Positions 1 through 6,717 are shown, counted from the first letter of the stretch. The stretch: 10,271 nucleotides of DNA from Thermoflexales bacterium (GCA_030834835.1 JAUQXD010001093.1:1-10271), one strand, 5' to 3'. Numbers and translations: made by a program. The notes: generated from the sequence alone by a model not told the origin.

Positions 1-255
1 GGCCAACAGGCTGGCACTGTCGTCCACCGATAGAATTGCGTTGAGAGGTTGAGTCGCAGCGTACTCGACAATCGCCTGTACAGCGGCGTCGGCATCGCCA
101 AAACGCACCGCGATGGCATCGCACCATTGGTCGGCCAGTTCGGGCGGCACATCGACGGCCTTCACGATCTCGACGCCGAGTTTGTGTGCCGCGCTTTCAA
201 ACGCTTGCGCGCGATAGGTTTGAGGCGTGACCAGCAAGAGCAATCGTTGAGTCAT
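1..255 (-). CDS. ATP-grasp domain protein, N-terminal part (cut by window edge)
   Basis: An open frame of 85 codons runs from ATG at 253-255 to the left edge without a stop. The protein begins MTQRLLLLVTPQTYRAQAF and later reads AVRFGDADAAVQAIVEYA and LNAILSVDDSASLLA. This is the layout of the pre-ATP-grasp Rossmann-like domain: a first beta strand after the start, a Tyr-Arg-x-x-x-Phe helix, then a '(V/I)xxVDD' strand-turn followed by a helix. Family members are ATP-dependent carboxylate-amine ligases, but the ATP-binding core and any substrate clue are outside the window. It lies 75 nt downstream of the amidase gene on the same strand, with a palindromic element between them. No clear Shine-Dalgarno sequence precedes the start. 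The family assignment is by pattern recognition of the N terminus only. Confidence 0.7.
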   Translation of the reverse strand, partial: MTQRLLLLVTPQTYRAQAFESAAHKLGVEIVKAVDVPPELADQWCDAIAVRFGDADAAVQAIVEYAATQPLNAILSVDDSASLLA

Positions 256-267
256 AATCTAAAGAGT

Positions 268-332
268 GATCCACGAAGACCACGAAGGAACACTAAGAAT
301 TTCTTCGTGACACTTCGTGTCCTTCGTGGATC
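268..332. repeat. Imperfect 65-bp palindrome between amidase and ATP-grasp genes
   Basis: Arms 268-299 and 301-332 are inverted copies of each other, matching at 26 of 32 positions around a single central base. Each arm contains two CACGAAG-type units (GATCCACGAAG, CACGAAG, AAGAA). The rightmost two bases supply the last two bases (GA) of the amidase TGA stop. Similar CACGAAGG/CCTTCGTG elements are, to my knowledge, common as dispersed intergenic repeats in several bacterial genomes. It could fold in the leftward transcript between amidase and ATP-grasp. No U tract follows on that strand, so it is not a classical terminator. Confidence 0.75.
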
Positions 333-1920
333 ATATCTCTGGTTGTCTTAAATGAAATCTCGTCGCGTCTTGATATGCCTTTGCCACGGACAATGTCGCC
401 GCTTCGCCATAGAGTCTGCCCGTAAACGTGAGGCTGCTCGATCCGCCTTTAGCATCGACGCCGTTAGGCACCACCACCGCCGGATGGCCGGTAAGGTTGG
501 TCAACATTAAGTTGCTGTTATGGAAGGACGGCGCGACGTAGACATCGATCGCATCCATCAGGTCACGCATGGCCCGCATCGCCAGCGTGCGAATCCGATT
601 GGCCTGCACATATTCCACGGCCGGAATCAGCTGTGAGGCGCGGAAGACATTCGGCCACGCATCGACCACCTGCCGCGCCAGCTGATCATCGACGTTGCTG
701 CGCGTCAGATCATCAAACGCCGCCGCCGCTTCCGCCATCAGGATGTGCTCCAGCCTGTTCACCGGCAGGCCGGGCAGTTCGATCGGGATGAGATCAATGC
801 CCAGCGAGCGCAGCACGGCCAGCGACGTTTCATCGTTCACTTGATTATCGCGCGGCACATCAAAGGCGCTCGCCACATAGCCCACCCGCAACCGCTTCAC
901 ATCCGATGTTGCATCATAGTTGAAAGAGTAATCGGTGACGGTGAAGTCTTTGTCGTCCGGGCCATAGATCGCATCGAACACGATGGCGCAATCCTCCACC
1001 GAGCGGGCGATGGGGCCGATCTTGTCCATGGTCCAACTCAGCGCCATGGCGCCAAAGCGGCTGACACGCCCGAAGGTTGGCCGCAAGCCGGTGACGCGAC
1101 AGCGTGTACACGGCGACACGATCGAGCCGTGCGTTTCTGTTCCGATGGCAAAACCCACCAGTCCGGCGGCCGCAGCCGAAGCCGACCCGGCCGATGAGCC
1201 GCTCGATCCTTCTTCAACATTCCACGGATTGCGCGTCATCACGCCGTCCAGACCCACATCGTCCCACGCCAGCGCGCCGACGGTGAGCTTGGCGATCAAC
1301 ACGGCTCCGGCTTCTGCCAACCGATCGATCACCGTGGCGTTGTAGTCAAAGACCTGATCGCGATATGGCTCCGCGCCCCAGGTGGTCCTGATGCCGCGCG
1401 TCGCCAGCAAGTCCTTTACGCCGTAGGGAATGCCATGCAACAGGCCGCGATAGTTGCCGGCGGCAATTTCGCGATCAGCCTTGCGCGCCTGCTTCAACGC
1501 GAGTTCCTCGGTGAGCGTGACGACGCAATGCAGCATCGGATCGTAGCGCTTGAGCCGATTCAAGTACATCCTGGTCAATTGCAGTGAAGTGACCCGGCGT
1601 GACTGGATCAACTTCGCCAATTGAGTGACTGGCAGAAATGCCAGTTCGTCCAGATTCAACGGCACTTTCGGCGTTGAAACGCGGCCAAATCTTGAGCGCC
1701 GCTTCTTCGTCTCGAACGTCATGCCCGACAAGCGCGGATCGAAGACGTACGCGGGAGGCACGGCATTTACGATCGGGATGGCGCGGGCCGCCGCATAATT
1801 GTTGCGCTGCTCACTTACCGCTGCCAGCATTAACTTGCGTTCACTCGGCGTGAACGTCAGCCCGATCAGCTTTTCAGCATGGTCCAGATCAGTTGGCGTA
1901 ATCTTCGCTGCGTCAGTCAT
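331..1920 (-). CDS. Amidase-signature family enzyme (putative amidase)
   Basis: A 529-residue serine hydrolase of the amidase-signature family, which cleaves carboxamide bonds with a Ser-cisSer-Lys triad. With the ATG at 1920 as residue 1, the Lys is K169 (HGIPYGVKDLLATRG), the cis-Ser is S242 (in GSSGSSAGSASAAAAG) and the nucleophile is S266 (GTETHGSIVSP). The 24-residue Ser-Ser spacing is exactly that of the family. The glycine-rich GGSSGG signature is altered to GSSAG here, and two cysteines (PCTRC) follow the nucleophile where relatives usually lack them. An N-terminal stretch of about 90 residues (GLTFTPSERKLM, VFDPRLSG) is shared with long bacterial amidases of unknown substrate. It is not a clear GatA: no gatB or gatC is nearby. 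It starts 8 nt after the SH3 gene stop, so the two are probably cotranscribed. A GTG at 1938 is in frame but overlaps the upstream gene and lacks a ribosome site. Confidence 0.9.
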   Translation of the reverse strand: MTDAAKITPTDLDHAEKLIGLTFTPSERKLMLAAVSEQRNNYAAARAIPIVNAVPPAYVFDPRLSGMTFETKKRRSRFGRVSTPKVPLNLDELAFLPVTQLAKLIQSRRVTSLQLTRMYLNRLKRYDPMLHCVVTLTEELALKQARKADREIAAGNYRGLLHGIPYGVKDLLATRGIRTTWGAEPYRDQVFDYNATVIDRLAEAGAVLIAKLTVGALAWDDVGLDGVMTRNPWNVEEGSSGSSAGSASAAAAGLVGFAIGTETHGSIVSPCTRCRVTGLRPTFGRVSRFGAMALSWTMDKIGPIARSVEDCAIVFDAIYGPDDKDFTVTDYSFNYDATSDVKRLRVGYVASAFDVPRDNQVNDETSLAVLRSLGIDLIPIELPGLPVNRLEHILMAEAAAAFDDLTRSNVDDQLARQVVDAWPNVFRASQLIPAVEYVQANRIRTLAMRAMRDLMDAIDVYVAPSFHNSNLMLTNLTGHPAVVVPNGVDAKGGSSSLTFTGRLYGEAATLSVAKAYQDATRFHLRQPEI

Positions 1921-1925
1921 CATCG

Positions 1926-1930
1926 CTCCT
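1926..1930 (-). promoter_or_regulatory. Ribosome binding site of the amidase gene
   Basis: AGGAG on the minus strand lies 5 nt before the ATG at 1918-1920 and only 2 nt before the adjacent ATG at 1921-1923. It lies downstream of the in-frame GTG at 1936-1938. Spacing therefore favours the second ATG (1920) and argues against the GTG. The site overlaps the stop codon (1929-1931) of the upstream SH3 gene, as expected for coupled translation. Confidence 0.7.
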
Positions 1931-3038
1931 ATTGGCACTTCGTCAGTGGCGATTTCAGCGTCACATCGCGGCGCACGGCCTGCCCGCCCGAGGTGGCCCC
2001 CACCGTTACCGACACCGCACGGCAGGCCACCCCGTCGACAGTGTACTGATCGCCATCAAGTCGTTGACCGTTAACCCAGAACACATAGTGATTGTCGCCG
2101 CCCACCGCTGTCAACCGAATTTCAGTGACCCACGCTTCGGCGTTGAACGGTGATGGGCCATACGTGACCACTTGATAATTGACTTGCAACGGCAGCGCGT
2201 TAGGCGGCGGCACAGGCGTCACGGGCTTCTGGCCCGCGCGTGTGGGCGTAGGTTGCGGCACCCATGGGGTCGATGTGGGCGGCAGAGCGATCGCAGTCGC
2301 CACGTCGCCCGCGGATGCAACTGGCGTCGCCGAGGGGAAAGGTGTGGCTGTCGGTGTCGAGGTCGAGGCGATCACAACGGCCGCCGCAGGCAACTGCTTC
2401 AGCACCTCATCCTTCACACCCGAATCCGCCGCTTTGATCCAGCCGCTAATTTCATCCACCGTCGTGATCTTCAGCCATTGACCGTCAGCCGTGCGCGCGA
2501 CGGCGTAGAACTCCGAACCGGCCTGCATGCGGCCCAACACTTGCGCAGTCATCTCGCTGCCGGGCTTGTCGTATAGATCGGTGGTGGCAGACAACGGCCA
2601 TCGATCCGCGCCAGGAGCCGGCCGGGCAGTTGACGAGTTCGTCGGTCCAGGCGCGGGGCGCATCAACCCAAACTGCGACACGTAAACCACCAGCATTGCC
2701 AGGACAACGACGCCGAGGCCGATCACCCACGGCCAGATGCTGCGCGGCATCGGCGAGACTGCTTCACCGCCGGACTGTGGCGTGGCCGGCGACTCGATCG
2801 CTTTGGCGACAGCCGCTGGCAGCAGCGTCGTCGCAGGATACGTGCCGCTGCGATCGTACACGACCGAGGCCCAGTAACGCAGATTAGCGCGAAGTTGATC
2901 GCGTTCGCGCGGATCACCGATCCGGGCGGCCTGTGCCCGCGCCCGATCGATATACGCGGTCACGGCGGTCAATTCGGCCGCATTCGTCCCTTCCAGTAAT
3001 CGCTCGTGTTCGCGCTGCAGTTCGTCAAATGGCGTCAT
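1929..3038 (-). CDS. Single-pass membrane protein with bacterial SH3 domain and Thr/Pro stalk
   Basis: This 369-residue protein has a mosaic layout. Residues 1-75 form a predicted cytosolic helical module with an ERDQLRANLRYWASVVYD core and a GTYP turn. Residues about 102-122 are one transmembrane helix (IWPWVIGLGVVVLAMLVVYV) without a cleavable signal. Residues about 148-203 resemble a bacterial SH3 domain (TDLYDKPG, VLGRMQAGSEF, GQWLKI, SGWI). Residues 225-280 are a Thr/Pro-rich stalk. Residues 284-369 are a beta-rich end domain with two cysteines (C339, C368) that could form a disulfide. The N terminus is inferred to be inside and the SH3 and C-terminal domains outside. SH3 domains of this kind usually bind peptidoglycan or surface ligands, but no ligand can be named. 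A GGGGAG site lies 8 nt before the ATG, inside the end of the upstream gene; the two genes overlap by 14 bp. Confidence 0.85.
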   Translation of the reverse strand: MTPFDELQREHERLLEGTNAAELTAVTAYIDRARAQAARIGDPRERDQLRANLRYWASVVYDRSGTYPATTLLPAAVAKAIESPATPQSGGEAVSPMPRSIWPWVIGLGVVVLAMLVVYVSQFGLMRPAPGPTNSSTARPAPGADRWPLSATTDLYDKPGSEMTAQVLGRMQAGSEFYAVARTADGQWLKITTVDEISGWIKAADSGVKDEVLKQLPAAAVVIASTSTPTATPFPSATPVASAGDVATAIALPPTSTPWVPQPTPTRAGQKPVTPVPPPNALPLQVNYQVVTYGPSPFNAEAWVTEIRLTAVGGDNHYVFWVNGQRLDGDQYTVDGVACRAVSVTVGATSGGQAVRRDVTLKSPLTKCQ

Positions 3039-3738
3039 CGCTCAGACTCCCCAACAGCAGATTAGACAGGTTGTATAACTCACCGGCTGTTTCACGCAGT
3101 CCTTTGTCCGCCAGATACATATTCTTCTCAGCGGCATCACTCAGCGCGCAGGTTGCGTCATACAGTCCCTCGAAGTTCATCTGCGGATCATCCAGCAGGT
3201 CGGCCAGACGATCAGCCGCCGCCAGAATCTCGATCGCCCACGCCGGCCCCTGCCGCCCCGCGGTCGATTCGATCAGTGGCGTGCCGATGTGCTGCAACGT
3301 CGCCGCGTAGCTGCGCATCAGATCGATCTTCTGCTTCACGGGTCGCCACGCCCGCGCCATCGAGCGCAGATCGCCAGGCTGGCCGCTGGCATCGCGTCGT
3401 TCCACCTCGCGCGAGAATTGATCGAACACAAAGATCACGTCGTTCAGGACGTTGTGCACTTCTTTCCATTCGAACAGGCGCACGTGAAAGCCGCGAAAAC
3501 TGCGCAGCATCTCGGCCAGATTCGCGGGCAATGGATCGTCGTCGGGCAGCGCCTGCTTCAGCGTATCCATCAACTTCTGCACGTCCAGCTGCACATAGTT
3601 GATGATCTTGTCGCCCTGCACGGCATCACCCTGCACCGACGTGATCTTATCGCGGCCTGTGACATCGCCGCCCACCGACACCTGCTCGCCGGTCACGCCC
3701 ACACCGCCGCTGACACTTGAGACTGAAGGATCACTCAT
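3025..3738 (-). CDS. Uncharacterised protein with GDV/GDKI repeat N terminus and helical body
   Basis: I do not recognise a named function. Residues 10-48 contain short beta-type repeats (GVGVTGEQV, VGGDVTGRDKI, VQGDAVQGDKI) with regular Gly-Asp and hydrophobic spacing. I associate such segments with the N termini of many multidomain signalling or conflict-related proteins in Chloroflexota, Cyanobacteria and Actinobacteria; this is recollection, not a search. Residues 50-237 are predicted almost wholly helical, with FHVRLFEWKEVHNVLND, AWRPVKQKIDLMRSYAATL and LADKGLRETAGELYNLSNLLL as the clearest helices. There is no signal peptide or membrane segment and only one cysteine, so it should be cytosolic. 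An AGAGG site lies 6 nt before the ATG. Its end overlaps the SH3 membrane gene by 14 bp, suggesting coupled translation and possibly a physical partner. Confidence 0.85.
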   Translation of the reverse strand: MSDPSVSSVSGGVGVTGEQVSVGGDVTGRDKITSVQGDAVQGDKIINYVQLDVQKLMDTLKQALPDDDPLPANLAEMLRSFRGFHVRLFEWKEVHNVLNDVIFVFDQFSREVERRDASGQPGDLRSMARAWRPVKQKIDLMRSYAATLQHIGTPLIESTAGRQGPAWAIEILAAADRLADLLDDPQMNFEGLYDATCALSDAAEKNMYLADKGLRETAGELYNLSNLLLGSLSDDAI

Positions 3739-3760
3739 GCCAACCTCTCATGATCACAGG

Positions 3761-3807
3761 CATCCTTCGACTACGCAGCGGAAAAAATTACTGCTTCGCT
3801 CAGGATG
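3761..3807. repeat. Imperfect palindromic intergenic element
   Basis: CATCCT (3761-3766) is mirrored by AGGATG (3802-3807), and GCAG (3775-3778) by CTGC (3791-3794), with an AT-rich centre (GAAAAAATTA). The half-site CATCCTTCGACT...CGCTCAGGATG resembles widespread dispersed intergenic elements that I have seen in Chloroflexota and other genomes. It fills most of the 80-nt gap between the GDV-repeat gene and the M20 gene, which is transcribed into it. It may fold at the 3' end of the M20 message; no U run follows in that direction. Confidence 0.55.
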
Positions 3808-3818
3808 CGTTCGCGTGT

Positions 3819-4979
3819 TCAACGACAATACGCCAGCGCAGTCTGCGCGTAGATCAACGCCGCGTCTTCCACCGTCTGCAAGTCCACCCACTCTTCGGCG
3901 GCGTGCGCGCCCGCGCCGAGTGGCCCAAACACGATGGTATCCGTGCCCGCTGCCGCGTGGAGCGCCGCATCGGTCCAGAACGATACACCCGCGTGATCGG
4001 GCTGTTTTCTCAGGGTTTGCGCGTAAGCGCGATCGAGCGCGCGCACGATGGCGGCCTCTTCGTCAACTGAGAACGGATCGCGCAGCATGCCGCGGCTTAG
4101 CGTCGCGTGAAAATCCCGATCGGCCTCAGCCACCCGATCGATCAATGCCTGCAACTCGGCGGTAACTTGCGCCTCGGTCTCGCCGGGCAGCGTGCGCCGC
4201 TCGATGTTCAGCACGCAGCGATCGGCGATGACGCTCATCGATGTGCCGCCCTTGATCATGGATGCGTGCAGCGTGGGCGGGCCGATCAGCGGATGACCCA
4301 ATCGGCCGCGCAATTCGCGTTCCAGTTTCTCCAGTTGATGCAAATACTTCCCCATCTTCATGTTGGCGTCGATGCCTAACTGCGGGCGGCTGCCGTGCGC
4401 GGCCTTGCCGATCACTCCCACGTCGTACCAGATGAAGCCCTTGTGCGCCAGCGCGATCTGCATCTCAGTCGGTTCAGTCACGATGGCGGCGGTGGGCTGA
4501 TAGCGCTTCACAACTTCCATTGTGCCCAGGCTGGCATACTCTTCGTCGGCCACGCCGGCCAACAGCAAGTCGCCGTTCAGCGTCGCGCTGGAATCCACAA
4601 TGGCTTTGGCGGAGGCCAACATCGCGGCGAGGCTACCCTTCATGTCATATGCGCCGCGCCCGTACAACTTGCCATCGACAATCTCTGCCGAAAATGGCTC
4701 AGGCATATTCTCGACGCCGACAGTGTCCATGTGCGCGTTCAGCATCAACGATTTGCCGCCGCCCTGCCCTCTCAATGTGCCGACGACATTAGGGCGATGC
4801 GGCGCGGCCTCGTGCACATCTACGGTGAGACCAAGTTGGCTCAGCGCGTTCGCCACATATGCCGCGATGCTCGCCTCGCCTGCGCCGCCCTCGACCAGCG
4901 ACGGATTGATCGAGTTGATGCGCACGAGGTTGATCAGCGTTTGATACAGATAGTCACGATCGATCTGCAAGGCCGCCAT
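3819..4979 (-). CDS. M20 family metallopeptidase / deacylase (ArgE/DapE/CPG2-like)
   Basis: This 386-residue zinc-dependent amidohydrolase has all the family's metal and catalytic positions. H83 and D85 are in LNAHMDTV, D112 in GRGAYDMKG, the catalytic E146 and metal ligand E147 in ADEEYAS, E169 in VTEPT, H195 in AAHGSRP (lid/dimerisation domain) and H359 in GAGAHAAEEWV. Relatives remove acyl or amino-acid groups from small amides: acetylornithine, succinyl-diaminopimelate, folate glutamate or dipeptides. The sequence does not decide among these, and no arginine or lysine biosynthesis gene is adjacent, so argE or dapE is not assigned. No signal peptide is visible, so it should be cytosolic. 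The start is 3 nt after the LLM gene stop, with AGGAG within the end of that gene, which indicates an operon. Confidence 0.93.
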   Translation of the reverse strand: MAALQIDRDYLYQTLINLVRINSINPSLVEGGAGEASIAAYVANALSQLGLTVDVHEAAPHRPNVVGTLRGQGGGKSLMLNAHMDTVGVENMPEPFSAEIVDGKLYGRGAYDMKGSLAAMLASAKAIVDSSATLNGDLLLAGVADEEYASLGTMEVVKRYQPTAAIVTEPTEMQIALAHKGFIWYDVGVIGKAAHGSRPQLGIDANMKMGKYLHQLEKLERELRGRLGHPLIGPPTLHASMIKGGTSMSVIADRCVLNIERRTLPGETEAQVTAELQALIDRVAEADRDFHATLSRGMLRDPFSVDEEAAIVRALDRAYAQTLRKQPDHAGVSFWTDAALHAAAGTDTIVFGPLGAGAHAAEEWVDLQTVEDAALIYAQTALAYCR

Positions 4980-4982
4980 CGT

Positions 4983-5852
4983 TTAGAAATCTCCTGTCAA
5001 TTTGGCGAACGCGCGAATCGCGTCGATGTGTGCCTGTGCTGTTGCTAAGCCTGCGCCCATCGTGTTGAACGACACATGCGATGCGCCCGCATTGCGCCAT
5101 GCCTCAAGCGACTTGCGCCATTCGTCAAGGTTGCCGCTGCCATAATTGAATCTGCCTTCGATGCCGAAGTCTGCTTGTGAACGCCCGTTATCTTTCAACG
5201 CCTGCTCGACGATACCAATTGCGCGCTGCGCATCGGCAAAGACGCGGAAGGTAGACAGCCAGCCATCGGCCACACGTGCGGCTCGCTTCAACGCCGCATC
5301 CACCGAGCCGCCGAACCAGATCGGGATGGGGCGCTGCACAGGCAGCGGATTCAATCCCGCGTCGGCGATGGTGTGATATTTGCCCGTGAAATTGACCAAC
5401 GGCTTCGTCCACAGTTCGCGCAGCAGTGTGACCTGTTCGGTGATGCGCGAGCCACGGGTGTGGAAGTCTTCGTTCAACGCTGCGTATTCGACCGCATTCC
5501 AGCCCAGACCCACACCCAGTCGCAAGCGTCCACCGCTCAGCACGTCCAGCGTCGCGGCCTGCTTGGCCACCAGCGCCGTTTGTCGCTGTGGCAGGATGAT
5601 CACGCCGGGCGCAAATTCGATGCGCGACGTGTGAGCGGCCATGTAGGCGAACAACACAAACGGCTCGTGAAACGGCGTCTGATACGTGTACGGCCCCGTC
5701 CAGCCGCCGGGTCGATCGGGGTTGGCGCCCAGCACGTGATCGTAGGCGACGATGTGCGTGAAGCCCAATACCTCGGCTGTCTGCGCGTAATCGCGAATCG
5801 CAATTGGATCGCTGCCAAATTCAGTTTGCGGAAAGACCACACCGATTTTCAT
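4983..5852 (-). CDS. LLM class (luciferase-like) oxidoreductase, probably F420-dependent
   Basis: This 289-residue TIM-barrel oxidoreductase belongs to the luciferase-like monooxygenase superfamily. Diagnostic stretches are the first strand MKIGVVFPQTEF, VAYDHV (residues 35-40), the 86-123 block (ILPQRQ, VAKQAATLD, SGGRL, LGVGLGWNAVEY), then RITEQVTLLRELW and PIPIWFGGS. This pattern matches the F420-dependent (TIGR03619-like) branch better than FMN-dependent two-component luciferases, but the cofactor is inferred. Substrates of this branch are mostly unknown. GAGGTG lies 5 nt before the ATG. The gene is preceded by a palindromic element and followed after 3 nt by the M20 gene, so the two enzymes probably act in one process. 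Confidence 0.9.
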   Translation of the reverse strand: MKIGVVFPQTEFGSDPIAIRDYAQTAEVLGFTHIVAYDHVLGANPDRPGGWTGPYTYQTPFHEPFVLFAYMAAHTSRIEFAPGVIILPQRQTALVAKQAATLDVLSGGRLRLGVGLGWNAVEYAALNEDFHTRGSRITEQVTLLRELWTKPLVNFTGKYHTIADAGLNPLPVQRPIPIWFGGSVDAALKRAARVADGWLSTFRVFADAQRAIGIVEQALKDNGRSQADFGIEGRFNYGSGNLDEWRKSLEAWRNAGASHVSFNTMGAGLATAQAHIDAIRAFAKLTGDF

Positions 5853-5886
5853 GTGTCACCTCAGATCAGTGAACTCCAGCTGCGAT

Positions 5887-5937
5887 GCAGAGCGGGCTCC
5901 CATGCCCGCAAACCGGCGGCGTGGGAGCCGCCTCTGC
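5887..5937. repeat. Palindromic element (17-bp arms) between DUF2461 and LLM genes
   Basis: Arm 5887-5903 (GCAGAGCGGGCTCCCAT) and arm 5921-5937 (GTGGGAGCCGCCTCTGC) are inverted copies that match at 14 of 17 positions, with a GC-rich 17-nt loop that can add further pairs. The CAGAGGCGGCTCCCAC theme resembles dispersed intergenic repeats. It sits between two genes of the same direction, so a transcript from the DUF2461 promoter would contain a strong hairpin here. It lacks a U tract, so it may attenuate, protect mRNA ends or simply be a repeat insertion. Confidence 0.7.
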
Positions 5938-5955
5938 CTGTAATCCGAGCGTTAT

Positions 5956-6642
5956 TCAGCCGAGCAATATTTCATTAAGCCAATCATTCAGCGGTTTGAG
6001 CGCCTTGAACACTTTGACCGAGTGCGTCACCAGATCGGGCGCAAGCATGGCTTTGTCCGGCAACGGCTTCATCACCGCCCACGCCTTGAATTGCAGCAGA
6101 TCGATGTCGGGATGATCGCGGCTGTAGCCTTTGGGCGCGGTCTTCAGGCGGCCTTCCGTGTCGTCCGTCACGACGCCGAAATGTTCGACGAAGGCTTTAC
6201 CGCGCAGAATCTTGCGCAGCGGCGCAGAGTCGGCGGCGATGGCGGCGCGCACCTTGCCGATCTGTTCGGGCGTGGGCATGTACAGGCCGCCCGCCAGCAG
6301 CGATTGATTGCCCGGTTGCATATGAATGTAGTAGGGCATGCGGCGCGAGTGCTTGCCACCCAGCGCCAGCGACGCGCCGAAGTTGATCTTGTAAGGCGCC
6401 TTGTCTTTGGAGAAGCGCACATCGCGATTGATGCGAAACAGGCAGTCTTTCGGCGACAGGTCCTCAAAGTCCTCGATCGGCCTGAATTCATCGATCACGG
6501 TTTCGACCAACACCTCGAAGGCTTGTTTCGCCGCATCATAGTCGGCGCGATGCGCGTCGAACCACGCTTTGGTGTTATGCGCTTGCAAGGCCGACAAAAA
6601 CTCGAAGGCGGGCTGCAAGTGATTACGGGGCAACTGAGTCAT
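5956..6642 (-). CDS. DUF2461 / TIGR02453 family protein
   Basis: This 228-residue protein belongs to the DUF2461 (TIGR02453) family, whose biochemical role is unknown. The family core is plain: FLSALQAHNTKAWFDAHRADY near the start, FRINRDVRFSKDKAPYK at 69-85, then GGKHSRRMPYYIHMQPG and LAGGLYMP at 97-123, and KGYSRDHP with a second conserved half (LLQFKAWAVMKPL) toward the end. Length is normal for the family and there is no signal peptide. The start is supported by AGGAG 9 nt upstream; the other nearby ATG at 6649 is out of frame. It is the first gene after a good leftward promoter and so probably heads the leftward transcript. A 103-nt gap containing a palindrome separates it from the LLM gene. 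Confidence 0.92.
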   Translation of the reverse strand: MTQLPRNHLQPAFEFLSALQAHNTKAWFDAHRADYDAAKQAFEVLVETVIDEFRPIEDFEDLSPKDCLFRINRDVRFSKDKAPYKINFGASLALGGKHSRRMPYYIHMQPGNQSLLAGGLYMPTPEQIGKVRAAIAADSAPLRKILRGKAFVEHFGVVTDDTEGRLKTAPKGYSRDHPDIDLLQFKAWAVMKPLPDKAMLAPDLVTHSVKVFKALKPLNDWLNEILLG

Positions 6643-6657
6643 GCGCCATGTCTCCTA

Positions 6658-6666
6658 TGCTATACT
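6658..6666 (+). promoter_or_regulatory. Possible extended -10 promoter toward ldh
   Basis: TGCTATACT reads as an extended -10 (TGn plus TATACT). The -35 position (about 6638-6643) is poor, which extended -10 promoters tolerate. If used, the message would have a leader of about 195 nt containing all the inverted repeats upstream of ldh. It overlaps the DUF2461 leader on the opposite strand. No better rightward promoter was found in 6643-6867. Confidence 0.3.
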
Positions 6667-6688
6667 CATTTTGAAGCACATACGGTTG

Positions 6689-6717
6689 ATTGTATGACCG
6701 ATTAACACTACGGTCAA
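6689..6717 (-). promoter_or_regulatory. Sigma-70-type promoter for the leftward gene run
   Basis: On the minus strand TTGACC (6717-6712) is followed by an exact 17-bp spacer and TACAAT (6694-6689), matching the consensus at 5 of 6 bases in each box. Initiation would be expected near 6682, giving a leader of about 40 nt that contains the AGGAG of the DUF2461 gene. This is the best promoter match in the window. Confidence 0.65.

Noticed and set aside
331..1920. Glutamyl-tRNA(Gln) amidotransferase subunit A
   Set aside because: The long N-terminal extension and the absence of gatB or gatC nearby favour a stand-alone amidase.
1921..1938. In-frame upstream starts for the amidase (GTG 1938, ATG 1923)
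   Set aside because: The GTG lies before the AGGAG and inside the SH3 gene, and ATG 1923 is only 2 nt from the AGGAG. ATG 1920 has the best spacing.
2287..2294. GCGATCGC octamer as a HIP1 element (cyanobacterial marker)
   Set aside because: One coding-region copy in a sequence rich in GATC is not evidence for HIP1 or a cyanobacterial host.
4395..5048. 217-codon plus-strand open frame opposite the M20 gene
   Set aside because: Antisense shadow of a gene with every M20 motif intact; His/Gln/Arg-biased and without recognisable domains.
6022..6705. 227-codon plus-strand open frame opposite DUF2461
   Set aside because: Antisense shadow; the minus strand encodes the conserved DUF2461 core.
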